In this document: positions 30,394 to 38,579 of the stretch, piece by piece | Layout: the number at the start of each line of letters is the position of its first letter | Position numbering within the stretch: position 1 is the stretch's first letter | Assembly (NCBI RefSeq): GCF_920984675.1 | Contig: NZ_CAKLBV010000001.1 | Span: 62,001 to 126,000, forward strand | Origin: Methylobacterium sp. Leaf118 | GTDB taxonomy: Bacteria; Pseudomonadota; Alphaproteobacteria; Rhizobiales; Beijerinckiaceae | Reading direction: 5' to 3' | Length of the DNA stretch: 64,000 bases | The notes under the pieces: model-generated | Databases searched by the model: none | What the model was told of the DNA's origin: nothing | The model's input: the letters and a program-made list of their open reading frames with translations, nothing else | Made by a program: the position numbers and the translations under genes

Positions 30394-30627
30394 ATGTCCG
30401 GCGGCTGGTGAAGCGCGGGTCGTGCACGACGCCGATCGGGGTCACGACACCGTCGAGGGCGATCGTCCGGCGCACCCGGGCGCCCGCGATGTCGATTCAC
30501 GGCATCCGGCAGGGTGACGGCCATCGTGGGACCGCGCAGGCCGCCTCGGCGTCCCCTCCGCGGAACAGCAACAGCGCCGCACCGGCGCCCACCCGGCAGG
30601 GGCGCCGGTCGAGGTCCGATCCTCCGG

Positions 30628-31644
30628 TCATGCCCAGCCCTCCAGAACGATCTTGCCCTTGGCCCGTCCGGTCTCGATCAGGGCGTGCGCGCGGCGCAGG
30701 GTGGCGGCCGAGATCGGGCCGAACCGCTCGGCCAGGGTGGTCTTCAACTGGCCCGCATCGACGAGGCGCGCCACCTCGTTCAGGAGCTGGCCCTGCGCCG
30801 CCATGTCCATGGTCGCGAACATCGAGCGCGTGAACATGAACTCCCAGTGGGTCGACACGCTCTTGCGCTTGAAGGGCACGATGTCGAGGCTCTCGGGATC
30901 GTCGATCAGGGCGAAGCGGCCCTGTGGCGCGATCAGCTCGGCGATCTCGGCGCGGTGCCGGTCGGTGCCGGTGGTCGAGAACACGAAGCCCGGTGCGCCC
31001 AAGCCCAACCCCGCGATCTCGGCGGCGAGCGGTCGGGTGTGGTCGACGACGTGATGGGCGCCGAGTTCGCGGCTCCAGGCGGCGGTCTCGGGGCGCGAGG
31101 CGGTGGTGATCACGGTGAGGTCCGTCAACTGGCGGGCGAGCTGCGTCGCGATCGAGCCGACGCCGCCTGCCCCGCCGATGATCAGGATCGACCGGGCGGC
31201 CCCCGGAACCGGCTTGCCGACGTCGAGCCGGTCGAACAGCGCCTCCCAGGCCGTGATCGCGGTGAGCGGCAGGGCCGCGGCCTCCGCCGCCGAGAGCATG
31301 GCGGGCTTGCGGCCGACGATGCGCTCGTCGACGCAGTGCAGCTCGGCGTTGGTGCCGGGCCGATCGAGGGCGCCGGCATAGAACACGGCATCCCCGGGCC
31401 GGAACAGCCGGACCTCGGGACCGACCGCCTCGACGCGGCCGACCGCATCGTAGCCGAGAATGTGCGGCTGCCCCTCGGCCGGCGTGACCCGGGCGCGGAC
31501 CTTGGTGTCGACCGGATTGACCGAGACCGCTTCGACCCGGATGAGCAGGTCGCGGGGGCCGGGCGTCGGGGTCGGCAGGTCGAGATCGACCAGGGACTCC
31601 GCGTTCGCGATGGGCAGGGAGGTGTGGAAGCCGACGGCCTTCAT
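30628..31644 (-). CDS. Zinc-type alcohol dehydrogenase family (MDR) oxidoreductase
   Basis: A 338-residue medium-chain dehydrogenase/reductase with a GroES-like N-terminal domain (VSVNPVDTKVRARV, LGYDAVGRVEAVG). The Rossmann segment is [20 protein letters not shown] near residue 155. It resembles the TIGR02817 group of zinc-binding dehydrogenase-like quinone reductases. The catalytic zinc ligands of true alcohol dehydrogenases are not evident, so an NADPH quinone or enone reductase is the more likely activity. It is 27 bp downstream of the EamA transporter gene, probably one transcript. Confidence 0.87.
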   Translation of the reverse strand: MKAVGFHTSLPIANAESLVDLDLPTPTPGPRDLLIRVEAVSVNPVDTKVRARVTPAEGQPHILGYDAVGRVEAVGPEVRLFRPGDAVFYAGALDRPGTNAELHCVDERIVGRKPAMLSAAEAAALPLTAITAWEALFDRLDVGKPVPGAARSILIIGGAGGVGSIATQLARQLTDLTVITTASRPETAAWSRELGAHHVVDHTRPLAAEIAGLGLGAPGFVFSTTGTDRHRAEIAELIAPQGRFALIDDPESLDIVPFKRKSVSTHWEFMFTRSMFATMDMAAQGQLLNEVARLVDAGQLKTTLAERFGPISAATLRRAHALIETGRAKGKIVLEGWA

Positions 31645-31671
31645 GGGGATGCTCCGCGTTAGGGGTGGGTG

Positions 31672-32655
31672 TCAGGAACGGGACGGGTGCGCGCTCGCGG
31701 CGATGCCCAGCACGATCGCGACGGCGCCGACGATCAGGTCGAGGCTCGGCACCTCGTGCAGGGTGGCCGTGGAGAGGGCGAGACCGGTGACTGGCACCGC
31801 CATCATCAGGGTCGCCGTCATGCTGGCCGGCAACCGGGTGCTCGCGGCGTTGACCGCGCAGAAACAGAAAGCCGTGGCGACGGGCCCGACGAAGCCGAGG
31901 CAGGCCCAGAAGGTCGCCGTGCCGTCGCCCGTGAACGGACCTTCGACGGCATAGGCCAGCGGGGCCAGGACCAGTGCGGCGAGCAGCATCTGCCAGGGCG
32001 CGAGCTGGATCGCCGAGGCCGAGGCGCCCCCGTAGCGCAGGTGCAGGATGCAGACGGCCCAGGCAAGCGAGGCCGCCACCAGCATCGCGTTCGCGCCGAC
32101 GACCTGCCCGTTCCCCCAATCGACCGCGTGCGGGTTGAGCAGGACGAGAACGCCGAGCCCGGCCAAGCCGAGACCGGCCCAGTGCCGCCGCTCGATCCGT
32201 TCGCCGAACACCAGGACCGCGACCGGGAGCACCCAGAGGGGCGTGGTGTAGCTGAGGATCGCCGACCGCCCCGCCGGCAGATGCGTCAGCGCCACGGTGC
32301 CGAGCGCCGTGAACAGCATCATCTGAAACAGGCCGATCGAGGCGACGCGCGGCAGGTCCCTGGCCTGGGGCCGATGGATTCCGCCGCGCAGGGCCTGCCA
32401 GGCGAACAGGCAGCCGGCCCCGCTGGCGAACCGGGCCGCAGAGAACCACAGGGGCGAGACATGGCCGAGGCCGAGCTTCATCACCGGCCAATTCGTCCCC
32501 CAGAGCAGGATCGCGCCGCCGAGCAGGAGCACCGAGCCGCCCCGCGCCCGAACGGTCTGCACCGCCCGCCCTGCGGGACGGAAGTAAGCGCGCCCCACCG
32601 CGGGGGCCCGGTCGCGAAGGGCTGGATGGTCAGCGGCGATCGCTGAGGCGGGCAT
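31672..32655 (-). CDS. EamA/DMT-family transporter
   Basis: A 327-residue inner-membrane protein with ten hydrophobic segments in two homologous halves. The EamA-type opening is VLLLGGAILLWGTNWPVMKLGL. The halves meet near LNPHAVDWGNGQVVGANAML. Members export amino acids, metabolites or drugs; the substrate cannot be told from sequence. The first 40 residues are polar and unusual, and the true start could be later. It is divergent from the carotenoid oxygenase gene and upstream of the MDR gene. Confidence 0.88.
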   Translation of the reverse strand: MPASAIAADHPALRDRAPAVGRAYFRPAGRAVQTVRARGGSVLLLGGAILLWGTNWPVMKLGLGHVSPLWFSAARFASGAGCLFAWQALRGGIHRPQARDLPRVASIGLFQMMLFTALGTVALTHLPAGRSAILSYTTPLWVLPVAVLVFGERIERRHWAGLGLAGLGVLVLLNPHAVDWGNGQVVGANAMLVAASLAWAVCILHLRYGGASASAIQLAPWQMLLAALVLAPLAYAVEGPFTGDGTATFWACLGFVGPVATAFCFCAVNAASTRLPASMTATLMMAVPVTGLALSTATLHEVPSLDLIVGAVAIVLGIAASAHPSRS

Positions 32656-32926
32656 GACGGGCCTCTTCCGGCGCGAGGGATCAGGGTCGGTCGCGTGCCC
32701 TCCCGGGGCCCGCGGCGCCGAGCCTCATGGCCGGCGCATCCTCACGATGCCCCCCAATGCCTGATCCGATAAGCGCATAGTTCCGATGGATACGATCGGT
32801 AAATCGACTAGATACGGGCCCGACTGCCGCAGGACGGTTCGCCGCGCGACGGCATCCGCCCGGCCCCTATCGCCGGGGTGATCCCGTCGGCAGGATAGCG
32901 CCCGGCCCATCCGGAGAGCGCCTCTC

Positions 32927-34357
32927 ATGTCCAACCCTGTCGGCTCGGCCCTTCGCGCCGTGGCAGAAGGCGGCGTCGCGCTGGTGGCGGCCTGCAATCG
33001 CTGGCGGCTGCCCCGGACCCCGAACCCCTTCGCGAGCGGCATCCACGCGCCGATGGGCGAAGAACTGACCCTCTCCGATCTCCCCGTCACCGGATCGATC
33101 CCGGCGGGGCTCGAGGGCCGCTACCTCAAGATCGGGGCCAACCCCGTCCGTCCCGCGTCCCGGGGGCATGAATGGTTTCTCGGCGACGGCATGGTGCATG
33201 GCCTCGCCATCGGCGACGGCCGCGCCCAGTGGTATCGCAACCGCTGGGTCGGCTCGCGCATCGCCGCCGCGGCCCTGGGTCGGGAGCCCGCACCCGGACC
33301 GCGCCGAGGGCGCAACGACACCGTCAACACGAACGTCGTCGAGATCGGCGGCCGCGTCTTCGCCGTGGTGGAGGCCGGAAGCTTTCCCGTCGAGCTGTCC
33401 GAAACCCTGGATGCGCAACGCTACAACCCGTTCGACGGCACGCTGGCCGGGTCCTTCACGGGTCACCCGCATCGCGACCCGGTCACCGGCGAGACCCACG
33501 CGATCGCCTATGACGGAAGCATCTGGGACAGCGTCCGCCACGTGGTCCTCTCGCCCGCCGGCCGTGTGGTGCGCGACGTGGCGATCCCGGTCGAGCACGG
33601 CCCCTGCATCCACGATTGCGCGCTCACCGCGCGCTTCGCCCTCGTCCTCGACCTGCCCCTCACCTTCTCGATGCGGGCCCTGCTCGCCGGCTATCGCCTT
33701 CCGTTCCGCTGGAATCCCTCGCACCGCGCCCGCGTCGGTTTGCTCCCTCGGCACGGCCGCGCGGCCGACATCACGTGGTGCGATGTGGAGCCGTGCTACG
33801 TCTTCCACGTCGCCAACGCCTTCGACGAGACGGACGGCCGGGTGATCCTCGACGTGATCGCCTACCCGACGATGTTCGCCTCAGTAGGCGGTGGCTTCGA
33901 CGCCCCGGGCCGGTTCGAGCGCTGGACCGCCGACCCCGCGACGCGGCGGGTCGAGCGGCAGGTGATCGACCCCACGCCGCAGGAGTTTCCCCGAATCGAC
34001 GAGCGCCGGTTCGGGCAGCGCCATCGGTACACCTACACGGTCTCGGTCCCGCCCGATGGCGATCCGCAGCTCACCGGCGCGACCTGCCTCTACAAGCATG
34101 ATGGCGAGACCGGAGAGCGCCAGGTGCACGAGTTCGGTTCCGATCGTGTCCCCGGCGAGTTCGTGTTCGTGCCCGCCGCGTCCGGCTCAGGCGAGGACGA
34201 GGGCTGGCTCCTGGGGCTCGTCATCGACCCAGCGAACGATACGACGGACTTCGCCATCCTCGACGCACGGGCCTTCGCGGCCCCGCCGGTTGCCACCATC
34301 CGGCTGCCGCACCGGATCCCGCCGGGCTTTCACGGCAACTGGTTTCCGACCCGCTGA
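32927..34357 (+). CDS. Carotenoid oxygenase family protein
   Basis: A 476-residue beta-propeller enzyme that cleaves carotenoids or related alkenes with a non-haem iron. The four iron-ligand histidines expected of the family are visible: His180 in GHPHRDPVTGE, His229 in IHDCALT, His294 in FHVANAFDE and His469 in HGNWFPTR. The opening also fits (GLEGRYLKIGANPVRP, GHEWFLGDGMVHGLAIGDGR). The host group is often carotenoid-pigmented, so an apocarotenoid or xanthophyll substrate is plausible; lignostilbene-type activity cannot be excluded. It is a single gene with a 271-bp upstream region. Confidence 0.92.
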   Translation: MSNPVGSALRAVAEGGVALVAACNRWRLPRTPNPFASGIHAPMGEELTLSDLPVTGSIPAGLEGRYLKIGANPVRPASRGHEWFLGDGMVHGLAIGDGRAQWYRNRWVGSRIAAAALGREPAPGPRRGRNDTVNTNVVEIGGRVFAVVEAGSFPVELSETLDAQRYNPFDGTLAGSFTGHPHRDPVTGETHAIAYDGSIWDSVRHVVLSPAGRVVRDVAIPVEHGPCIHDCALTARFALVLDLPLTFSMRALLAGYRLPFRWNPSHRARVGLLPRHGRAADITWCDVEPCYVFHVANAFDETDGRVILDVIAYPTMFASVGGGFDAPGRFERWTADPATRRVERQVIDPTPQEFPRIDERRFGQRHRYTYTVSVPPDGDPQLTGATCLYKHDGETGERQVHEFGSDRVPGEFVFVPAASGSGEDEGWLLGLVIDPANDTTDFAILDARAFAAPPVATIRLPHRIPPGFHGNWFPTR

Positions 34358-34491
34358 CCCAGGATGGCCGCGCATTCTGGCGCGACGGGCTGATGCCCGG
34401 CGCACCGGTGGGCTGAAGGCACCGCCCGGGGAGCGGCCTCAGGCCGACGATCGGCGCCTTCCGCGGGTCGGGGATGCTCGGTGCGAGCCCT

Positions 34492-34656
34492 TGCCGGACT
34501 CGGCACCGCGCCTGCAAACCCGCGCGTGCCCAGATCGAGGTCATCGACGCACACGTCGACGAGGCGAGCTGGGTTGTCGGCGGTGATGCCGTCGTCCAGG
34601 CAATCGGGACGGAGCGTGGTCTGCCGACGATCCTCGCTTCCGAGGAAGCGCTTCAT
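34492..34656 (-). mobile_element. IS1182-type transposase, N-terminal remnant
   Basis: About 55 codons on the minus strand read MKRFLGSEDRRQTTLRPDCL followed by DDGITADNPARLVDV and DDLDLGTRGF. This matches, from memory, the start of IS1182-family transposases (MKRFIEGEDR, ECLDDYI, EDNPVRVIDVFVDELDL). After residue 55 the frame loses all similarity and no DDE residues are present. I see no terminal inverted repeats. It is an old, non-functional insertion relic. Confidence 0.65.
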
Positions 34657-34709
34657 CCCGATCTTCCCGGATCGAGCCATGCTCCATCGGATCGGCGCGT
34701 TTTCACCTG

Positions 34710-34808
34710 GAGCCGTGCCCGATCATGTTGAAACGTGAGCACGGCTCTCAGTCTTTGTTGTGTCGCGCTCTCTGAAGCCGAACCGGGTTCCACTTCGGCG
34801 GAGAGCGC
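34710..34808. repeat. Two-hairpin palindromic intergenic repeat
   Basis: Hairpin one pairs GAGCCGTGC (34710-34718) with GCACGGCTC (34739-34747). Hairpin two pairs GCGCTCTC (34765-34772) with GAGAGCGC (34801-34808), and inside it GCCGAA with TTCGGC around a GAACCGG core. The same arrangement, less perfect, precedes tRNA-Thr at 24634. This is a dispersed intergenic palindrome of the kind common in Rhizobiales. Confidence 0.65.
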
Positions 34809-35059
34809 TCCAGCTCCCCACTCAACAGCTCTTTACCCACGCGCGGCTGGAGCATTGAGCGGCGGGAAGCGGGTGGGGGGACGCAGCCGTCGCCACACAG
34901 GCCGTGGAACACGGCCGCGCTTCGGACGGAATCGTTCCCTTGCGGAGCGTGTGCGTTGGTACGTCACGCCGGCAAACCGGTCCCCATATGAAGTCTACGC
35001 AAGACGACGAAGCTTAGGGTGACCTGGGCGCGCTGCGTTCAAGGAGTTGTGAGATCCCC

Positions 35060-35329
35060 ATGATGACCCGTGTTGCCGTCGCCATTGCCGCTATTGCTCT
35101 TGGCATTGCTGCTCCGGCTTCGTCCGCCCTGGCTTTCGGCGAAGACGCGCCTGCAGGACGCTCCGTGTCGACGATGCCCTACGACGTGGCGACGACGGGC
35201 TCGATCACCAGCTCCGATGGCTTGCTCTATGATCACTGCCCGATGAGTTCGGCGGCCGAGGGCAACGCCAACCAGCAGAACTTCCCCGTCAAGCAATACG
35301 GCCAGACCTCGGGCGGCTACCGCTGCTAA
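35060..35329 (+). CDS. Small secreted protein, unknown
   Basis: An 89-residue protein with a Sec signal peptide (MMTRVAVAIAAIALGIAAPA, cleavage near residue 25 after ALA). The polar mature part is rich in Ser/Thr/Gly, with single cysteines in YDHCPM and at the very C-terminus (GYRC). AAGGAG lies 13 bp upstream of the first ATG; the second codon is also ATG. It is followed by a good intrinsic terminator at 35474. I do not recognise a family. Confidence 0.75.
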   Translation: MMTRVAVAIAAIALGIAAPASSALAFGEDAPAGRSVSTMPYDVATTGSITSSDGLLYDHCPMSSAAEGNANQQNFPVKQYGQTSGGYRC

Positions 35330-35766
35330 CCGGCAGGCCACGAGGAGAAAATCCAATCCTGAAGGCCTTTTCGTACGGCAGGATCGGCGTCTTCGTGAGG
35401 GGCCACGCCATGACGGTGGCGGGCTCGGCCCAGCTGCTGATCGGCCTCTGACGAGGCGGACGAACGGATGATGAAACGGCGGGGCGCAAGTCCCGCCGTT
35501 TTTTTCTGTGCCCAGCCCCGGGCCGGTCAAACGGCCACCCGGCGCGTGCCCCGCGTCATGAATTCGATCGCTGGCCTCGCCGTCACCGCCTGGGCAGGCC
35601 AGCCGAGGGCGTCATGCGCCGCTCCGACGCCTCGGCCCTGCCATCATGCACGTTATCGATAATAACTATGAAATCATCCCATTTGATTCATGGGGCTGGC
35701 TTGCGCACATTCCTCCTCACGAAGCGACGGGATCACCGCCGCCAGAACGACAAAGAGGCTGAACTG
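35330..35766. other. Intergenic region between two small secreted genes
   Basis: This 437-bp gap contains the intrinsic terminator at 35474-35505 and, at about 35651-35665, an AT-rich palindrome-like sequence (GTTATCGATAATAAC). A 14-codon frame beginning ATGACGGTGGCGGGC at 35410 is too short to support. The promoter of the downstream gene should lie after 35640. Confidence 0.45.
35474..35505 (+). terminator. Rho-independent terminator
   Basis: A perfect 10-bp stem, AAACGGCGGG / CCCGCCGTTT, with an 8-base loop is followed directly by four more T (seven in all). It ends plus-strand transcription from the small secreted gene at 35060 and whatever lies in the 144 bp between. Confidence 0.88.
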
Positions 35767-36018
35767 ATGTCCAAGCAGATCATCGCGCGTACCGTCACCG
35801 GCCTGGCGCTCACCGTCCTCGCCACGGCTGCCTTCGCCAGCGAGCCGGCCAGCATCCACAACACCAAGACGGTCGGGGCGATGATCCTGGCGACCCAGGG
35901 TCTCGCCACCAGCATGGGGGCCGTCCACCGCCAGGGCGGCTACGCGCTCCCCGGCGCGGTCCAGTGGATCAAGGTCCCGGCGACGGACGATCGCGTCAAG
36001 CAGGCTGCTGCCTTCTGA
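35767..36018 (+). CDS. Small secreted protein, unknown
   Basis: An 83-residue protein with a Sec signal peptide (MSKQIIARTVTGLALTVLAT, cleavage near residue 25 after AFA). The mature part contains HNTKTVGAMILATQGLATSM and GGYALPGAVQWIKVP. I chose the ATG at 35767 because the signal peptide begins there; a frame open to 35614 adds no meaningful residues. I do not recognise a family. A strong inverted repeat follows the stop. Confidence 0.7.
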   Translation: MSKQIIARTVTGLALTVLATAAFASEPASIHNTKTVGAMILATQGLATSMGAVHRQGGYALPGAVQWIKVPATDDRVKQAAAF

Positions 36019-36024
36019 CAACGC

Positions 36025-36092
36025 TTCACGGGATTCCCGGCTTGCGCCGGGAGCCTCCCCCGGGTTTGCCGGAGCGGCGGGAATTCCGTGAA
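36025..36092. terminator. Large inverted repeat, likely bidirectional terminator
   Basis: TTCACGGGATTCCC (36025-36038) pairs with GGGAATTCCGTGAA (36079-36092) with one mismatch. Inside it CCCGGC and GCCGGG form a second hairpin with a 4-base loop. It starts 7 bp after the small secreted gene, in the gap before the convergent oxidoreductase gene. There is no T-run, so a role in termination or transcript stability is inferred. Confidence 0.5.
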
Positions 36093-36257
36093 AGCGCACC
36101 ACGAACGAGCGAGCGAACGGCCCCTGGAGCCGGCACGCGGCTGGGCCTGTCTGGCCTCACCCGCGTTCCGGCAACCGGGCCGTGAGCAGCCTCATTCTCC
36201 TCGGTATGTCGGGTCGGCGTCGGCGCGGCTTGAGCCGCCCTCCGTGCCCTGTCGGCG

Positions 36258-37214
36258 TTACGATCTGACCCGAAGCACGATCTTCCCCTTCACCCGCCCC
36301 TCCTCCGCGCGCGCATGCGCGCCGGCGACTTCCGCGAGGGGAAGCTCCAAGCCGACTTGCGGCACCACAAGGCCGCGTTCGAGGAGCCTCGTGAGGGCAT
36401 CGAGCTTGCCGGCACTCTGGCGCGAGAAGACGAAGTGGTAGGTGGCGTTCCGGCCCCAGGCGTCGATGAGGTTCTGGGGTGTCGCGGTATCGACCAGGCT
36501 GACCACCCGCCCATCCTCGCGAAGGAGGCGCGGGGAGCGCGAAAGCGTGTCGCGTCCGAGCGTATCCAGCACGACGTCGACGCCCGGGCCTTCGGTCAGG
36601 CGATCGACGGCCTCGCCGTAGTCCTCGCGCTCGAAATCAATGACCTCTGAGGCGCCGAGCCGTGCGACCCGCGCCGCGTCGCTGCCTCGCGCCGTGGCGA
36701 GAACCCGCGCCCCGATCGCTGTCGCGACTTGGACGGCGATGGACCCGACGCCCCCGGCACCCCCGTGGATCAGGACGGTCTCGGTCACCTGCAAGCGGGC
36801 CCGCTGCACCAGCGCTTCCCAGACGGTCACCCCGACGAGGCTGACGCTCGCCGCCTCGGAATGGGTAAGGTTGGCCGGCTTTCGCGCCACGATGTCGGTG
36901 TCCGCCACGTGGTATTCCGCGTAGGATCCCGGCCCCCCGAAGATGCGCGGTGTGTAATAGACCTCATCTCCCTCGCGGAACCCGGTCACGCCGGATCCGA
37001 TCTCATCGATGACCCCGGAGACGTCGTGCCCGATGATGGCCGGCAGGGCGACCTGGTCGGCGTAGTCGCCGCGGCGGATCTGGATGTCGAGCGGGTTGAT
37101 CGAGGTCGCATGCACCGCCACGCGGACCTGCCCGGGGCCCGGCCGTGGGTCGGGCAGGTCCTGGCGCGCGAAGCTGTCCGGCCCGCCGAAGCTCGTCAAC
37201 ACCATCGCTTTCAC
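36258..37214 (-). CDS. NADP-dependent quinone oxidoreductase (MDR family)
   Basis: A 318-residue medium-chain reductase without catalytic zinc ligands, like QOR/zeta-crystallin enzymes. Visible are [28 protein letters not shown] and the nucleotide-binding [20 protein letters not shown] near residue 150. It ends VKGKIVLRV, the usual family terminus. The GTG start has AGGAGG 5 bp upstream. It is divergent from a LysR gene, with three 13-bp tandem repeats between them, so the LysR protein is its likely regulator. Confidence 0.9.
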   Translation of the reverse strand: MKAMVLTSFGGPDSFARQDLPDPRPGPGQVRVAVHATSINPLDIQIRRGDYADQVALPAIIGHDVSGVIDEIGSGVTGFREGDEVYYTPRIFGGPGSYAEYHVADTDIVARKPANLTHSEAASVSLVGVTVWEALVQRARLQVTETVLIHGGAGGVGSIAVQVATAIGARVLATARGSDAARVARLGASEVIDFEREDYGEAVDRLTEGPGVDVVLDTLGRDTLSRSPRLLREDGRVVSLVDTATPQNLIDAWGRNATYHFVFSRQSAGKLDALTRLLERGLVVPQVGLELPLAEVAGAHARAEEGRVKGKIVLRVRS

Positions 37215-37224
37215 GGGAGCCTCC

Positions 37225-37263
37225 TGTCCTTGGCAGCTGTCCTTGGCAGCTGTCTTTGGCAGG
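37225..37263. repeat. Three 13-bp tandem repeats in a divergent promoter
   Basis: TGTCCTTGGCAGC at 37225-37237 is repeated at 37238-37250 and, with two changes, at 37251-37263; a partial fourth unit follows. The array lies directly upstream of the ribosome-binding site of the oxidoreductase gene. It may be an iterated operator for the LysR regulator or simple slippage expansion of the leader. Confidence 0.7.
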
Positions 37264-37335
37264 TGTGCTTGTGTCAGCGGGGAAGCGGGATGACGAACGC
37301 GTTCTCCTCACGCAATGGATGAGCTACCATCAGCC

Positions 37336-38223
37336 ATGATGGCGCGGCGATCGCTTCCCCCGCTGGCGTCGCTGCGGGCCTTCGAGGCGGCGGCGCGCCG
37401 CCTGAGCTTTCGCGGCGCCGCCGACGAGCTGGGGGTCACGGCGACCGCCATCAGCCATCAGATCCGGCTCCTCGAACAGACCCTGGGGCTTCGTCTCTTC
37501 CACCGCGAGACGCGACGGGTCCGGCTGACCGCCGAGGGCGCCGTGCTGCTGCCGGTGCTGCGCGCGGGCTTCGACGCCTTCTCCGACGCCATCGACCAGA
37601 TCCGCAGCCGGCCCTCGGCCCAACTTCTGACCATCTCGGCGCCGACCGCCTTCGTCGCGAAATGGCTGGTGCCGCGGCTGGCCGACTTCCGTGCCGCGCA
37701 TCCCGGTTGCGACCTGCGCCTGCACGCCTCCGACAGTCTGATCGACTTCGCCCGCGATGGCGTGGACCTCGCGGTCCGCTACGGGCCCGGTCCCTTTCCT
37801 GATCTCACGGCTCACCGGCTGGTGATCGACCGGGTCGCCCCCGCCTGCAGCCCGCGCCTCGCGGTTCGATCCGTGGGGGACTTGTCCCAGCACCCGCTGC
37901 TGCATTTCGAGTGGCCCCACCTGACCGACGCGACGCCGACCTGGACGGCTTGGCTGCGGAGGGCCGGGATCGCCTACGTTCCTGGCGGCGCGGGCCTTCA
38001 CTTCAGCGACGAAGGTCACGTCATCCAAGCCGCGATTGCCGGGCAGGGGATCGGGCTCCTGTCGCTCGTGCTGGCCGCCGACGACCTGGCGAGCGGCGCG
38101 CTGGTTCAACCCTTCGGGCCGATCCTCGACGCCGACCCCTACTGGATCGTCCACCCGCGACACCCGGCCCGGGCGGCCGATGTCGGGCGGCTGGTCGACT
38201 GGCTCCGCGCCGCAACCCTGTGA
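37336..38223 (+). CDS. LysR-family regulator (GcvA-like)
   Basis: A 295-residue LysR protein of the GcvA-like subgroup. It opens RRSLPPLASLRAFEAAARRL, has a helix-turn-helix in FRGAADELGVTATAISHQIR, and an effector domain with FVAKWLVPRLADFRAAHPGCDL and VDLAVRYGPGPFPDL. I chose the ATG at 37336, which gives the common MMARRSLPPL opening; an ATG 21 bp earlier is possible. Neither has a strong ribosome-binding site. It is divergent from the quinone oxidoreductase gene, the classic arrangement of a LysR gene and its target. Confidence 0.9.
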   Translation: MMARRSLPPLASLRAFEAAARRLSFRGAADELGVTATAISHQIRLLEQTLGLRLFHRETRRVRLTAEGAVLLPVLRAGFDAFSDAIDQIRSRPSAQLLTISAPTAFVAKWLVPRLADFRAAHPGCDLRLHASDSLIDFARDGVDLAVRYGPGPFPDLTAHRLVIDRVAPACSPRLAVRSVGDLSQHPLLHFEWPHLTDATPTWTAWLRRAGIAYVPGGAGLHFSDEGHVIQAAIAGQGIGLLSLVLAADDLASGALVQPFGPILDADPYWIVHPRHPARAADVGRLVDWLRAATL

Positions 38224-38579
38224 GCGGGCTGGCCCGCGTTTGTTCCCTCGTCCGTCCCGGATCGCGTGCCACACCGACGGGCGACGGAGCCACCGGGCCG
38301 ACCGTCCGCGGAAATCGGCCGCGAAGGAACGTCCCGTCCGCGCCTCCGTTCGGAGTGGACCCATCGGGCGCGTTCGCCGAGCGGAGGGGGTGACGAGACG
38401 CTCACGGGCGTCACATCGGGGGCCTGTCGGCGGGCTAGACAACCTTGACCCTTGCGGCCGCGCCCGATCAATTCAGCCGGGTGATTCTGACGCACGGAGT
38501 GTCACGAAGCCTTGCGATCCAGTTCGATGGGTGACTCGCCCGACCTGCGCCTCGATCCGCAGACCCGGGCAACGCGGCG
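38224..38579. other. Intergenic region before the retron locus
   Basis: This 356-bp gap separates the LysR gene from the three-gene retron cassette. I see no gene, hairpin with T-run or known operator in it. The promoter of the cassette should lie here, possibly around the TTGACC at 38445. Confidence 0.4.

Larger units (their letters stand above)
34358..35059. other. Gene-poor region with transposase relic and repeat
   Basis: This 702-bp stretch has no intact gene. It holds an IS1182-type transposase fragment (34492-34656, minus) and a two-hairpin palindromic repeat (34710-34808). The last 250 bp are probably the promoter region of the small secreted gene at 35060. I see nothing else that I can support. 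Confidence 0.6.

Noticed and set aside
30394-30530. Minus-strand stretch reading like a beta-propeller (YVTN-type) end: DIAGARVRRTIALDG and TPIGVVHDPR
   Set aside because: It has a stop just upstream and no start or intact domain. It could be a decayed gene fragment behind the MDR gene, but about 33 codons are not enough to call it.
35410-35451. 14-codon frame ATGACGGTGGCGGGC upstream of the terminator at 35474
   Set aside because: It is too short, lacks a ribosome-binding site and has no recognisable feature.
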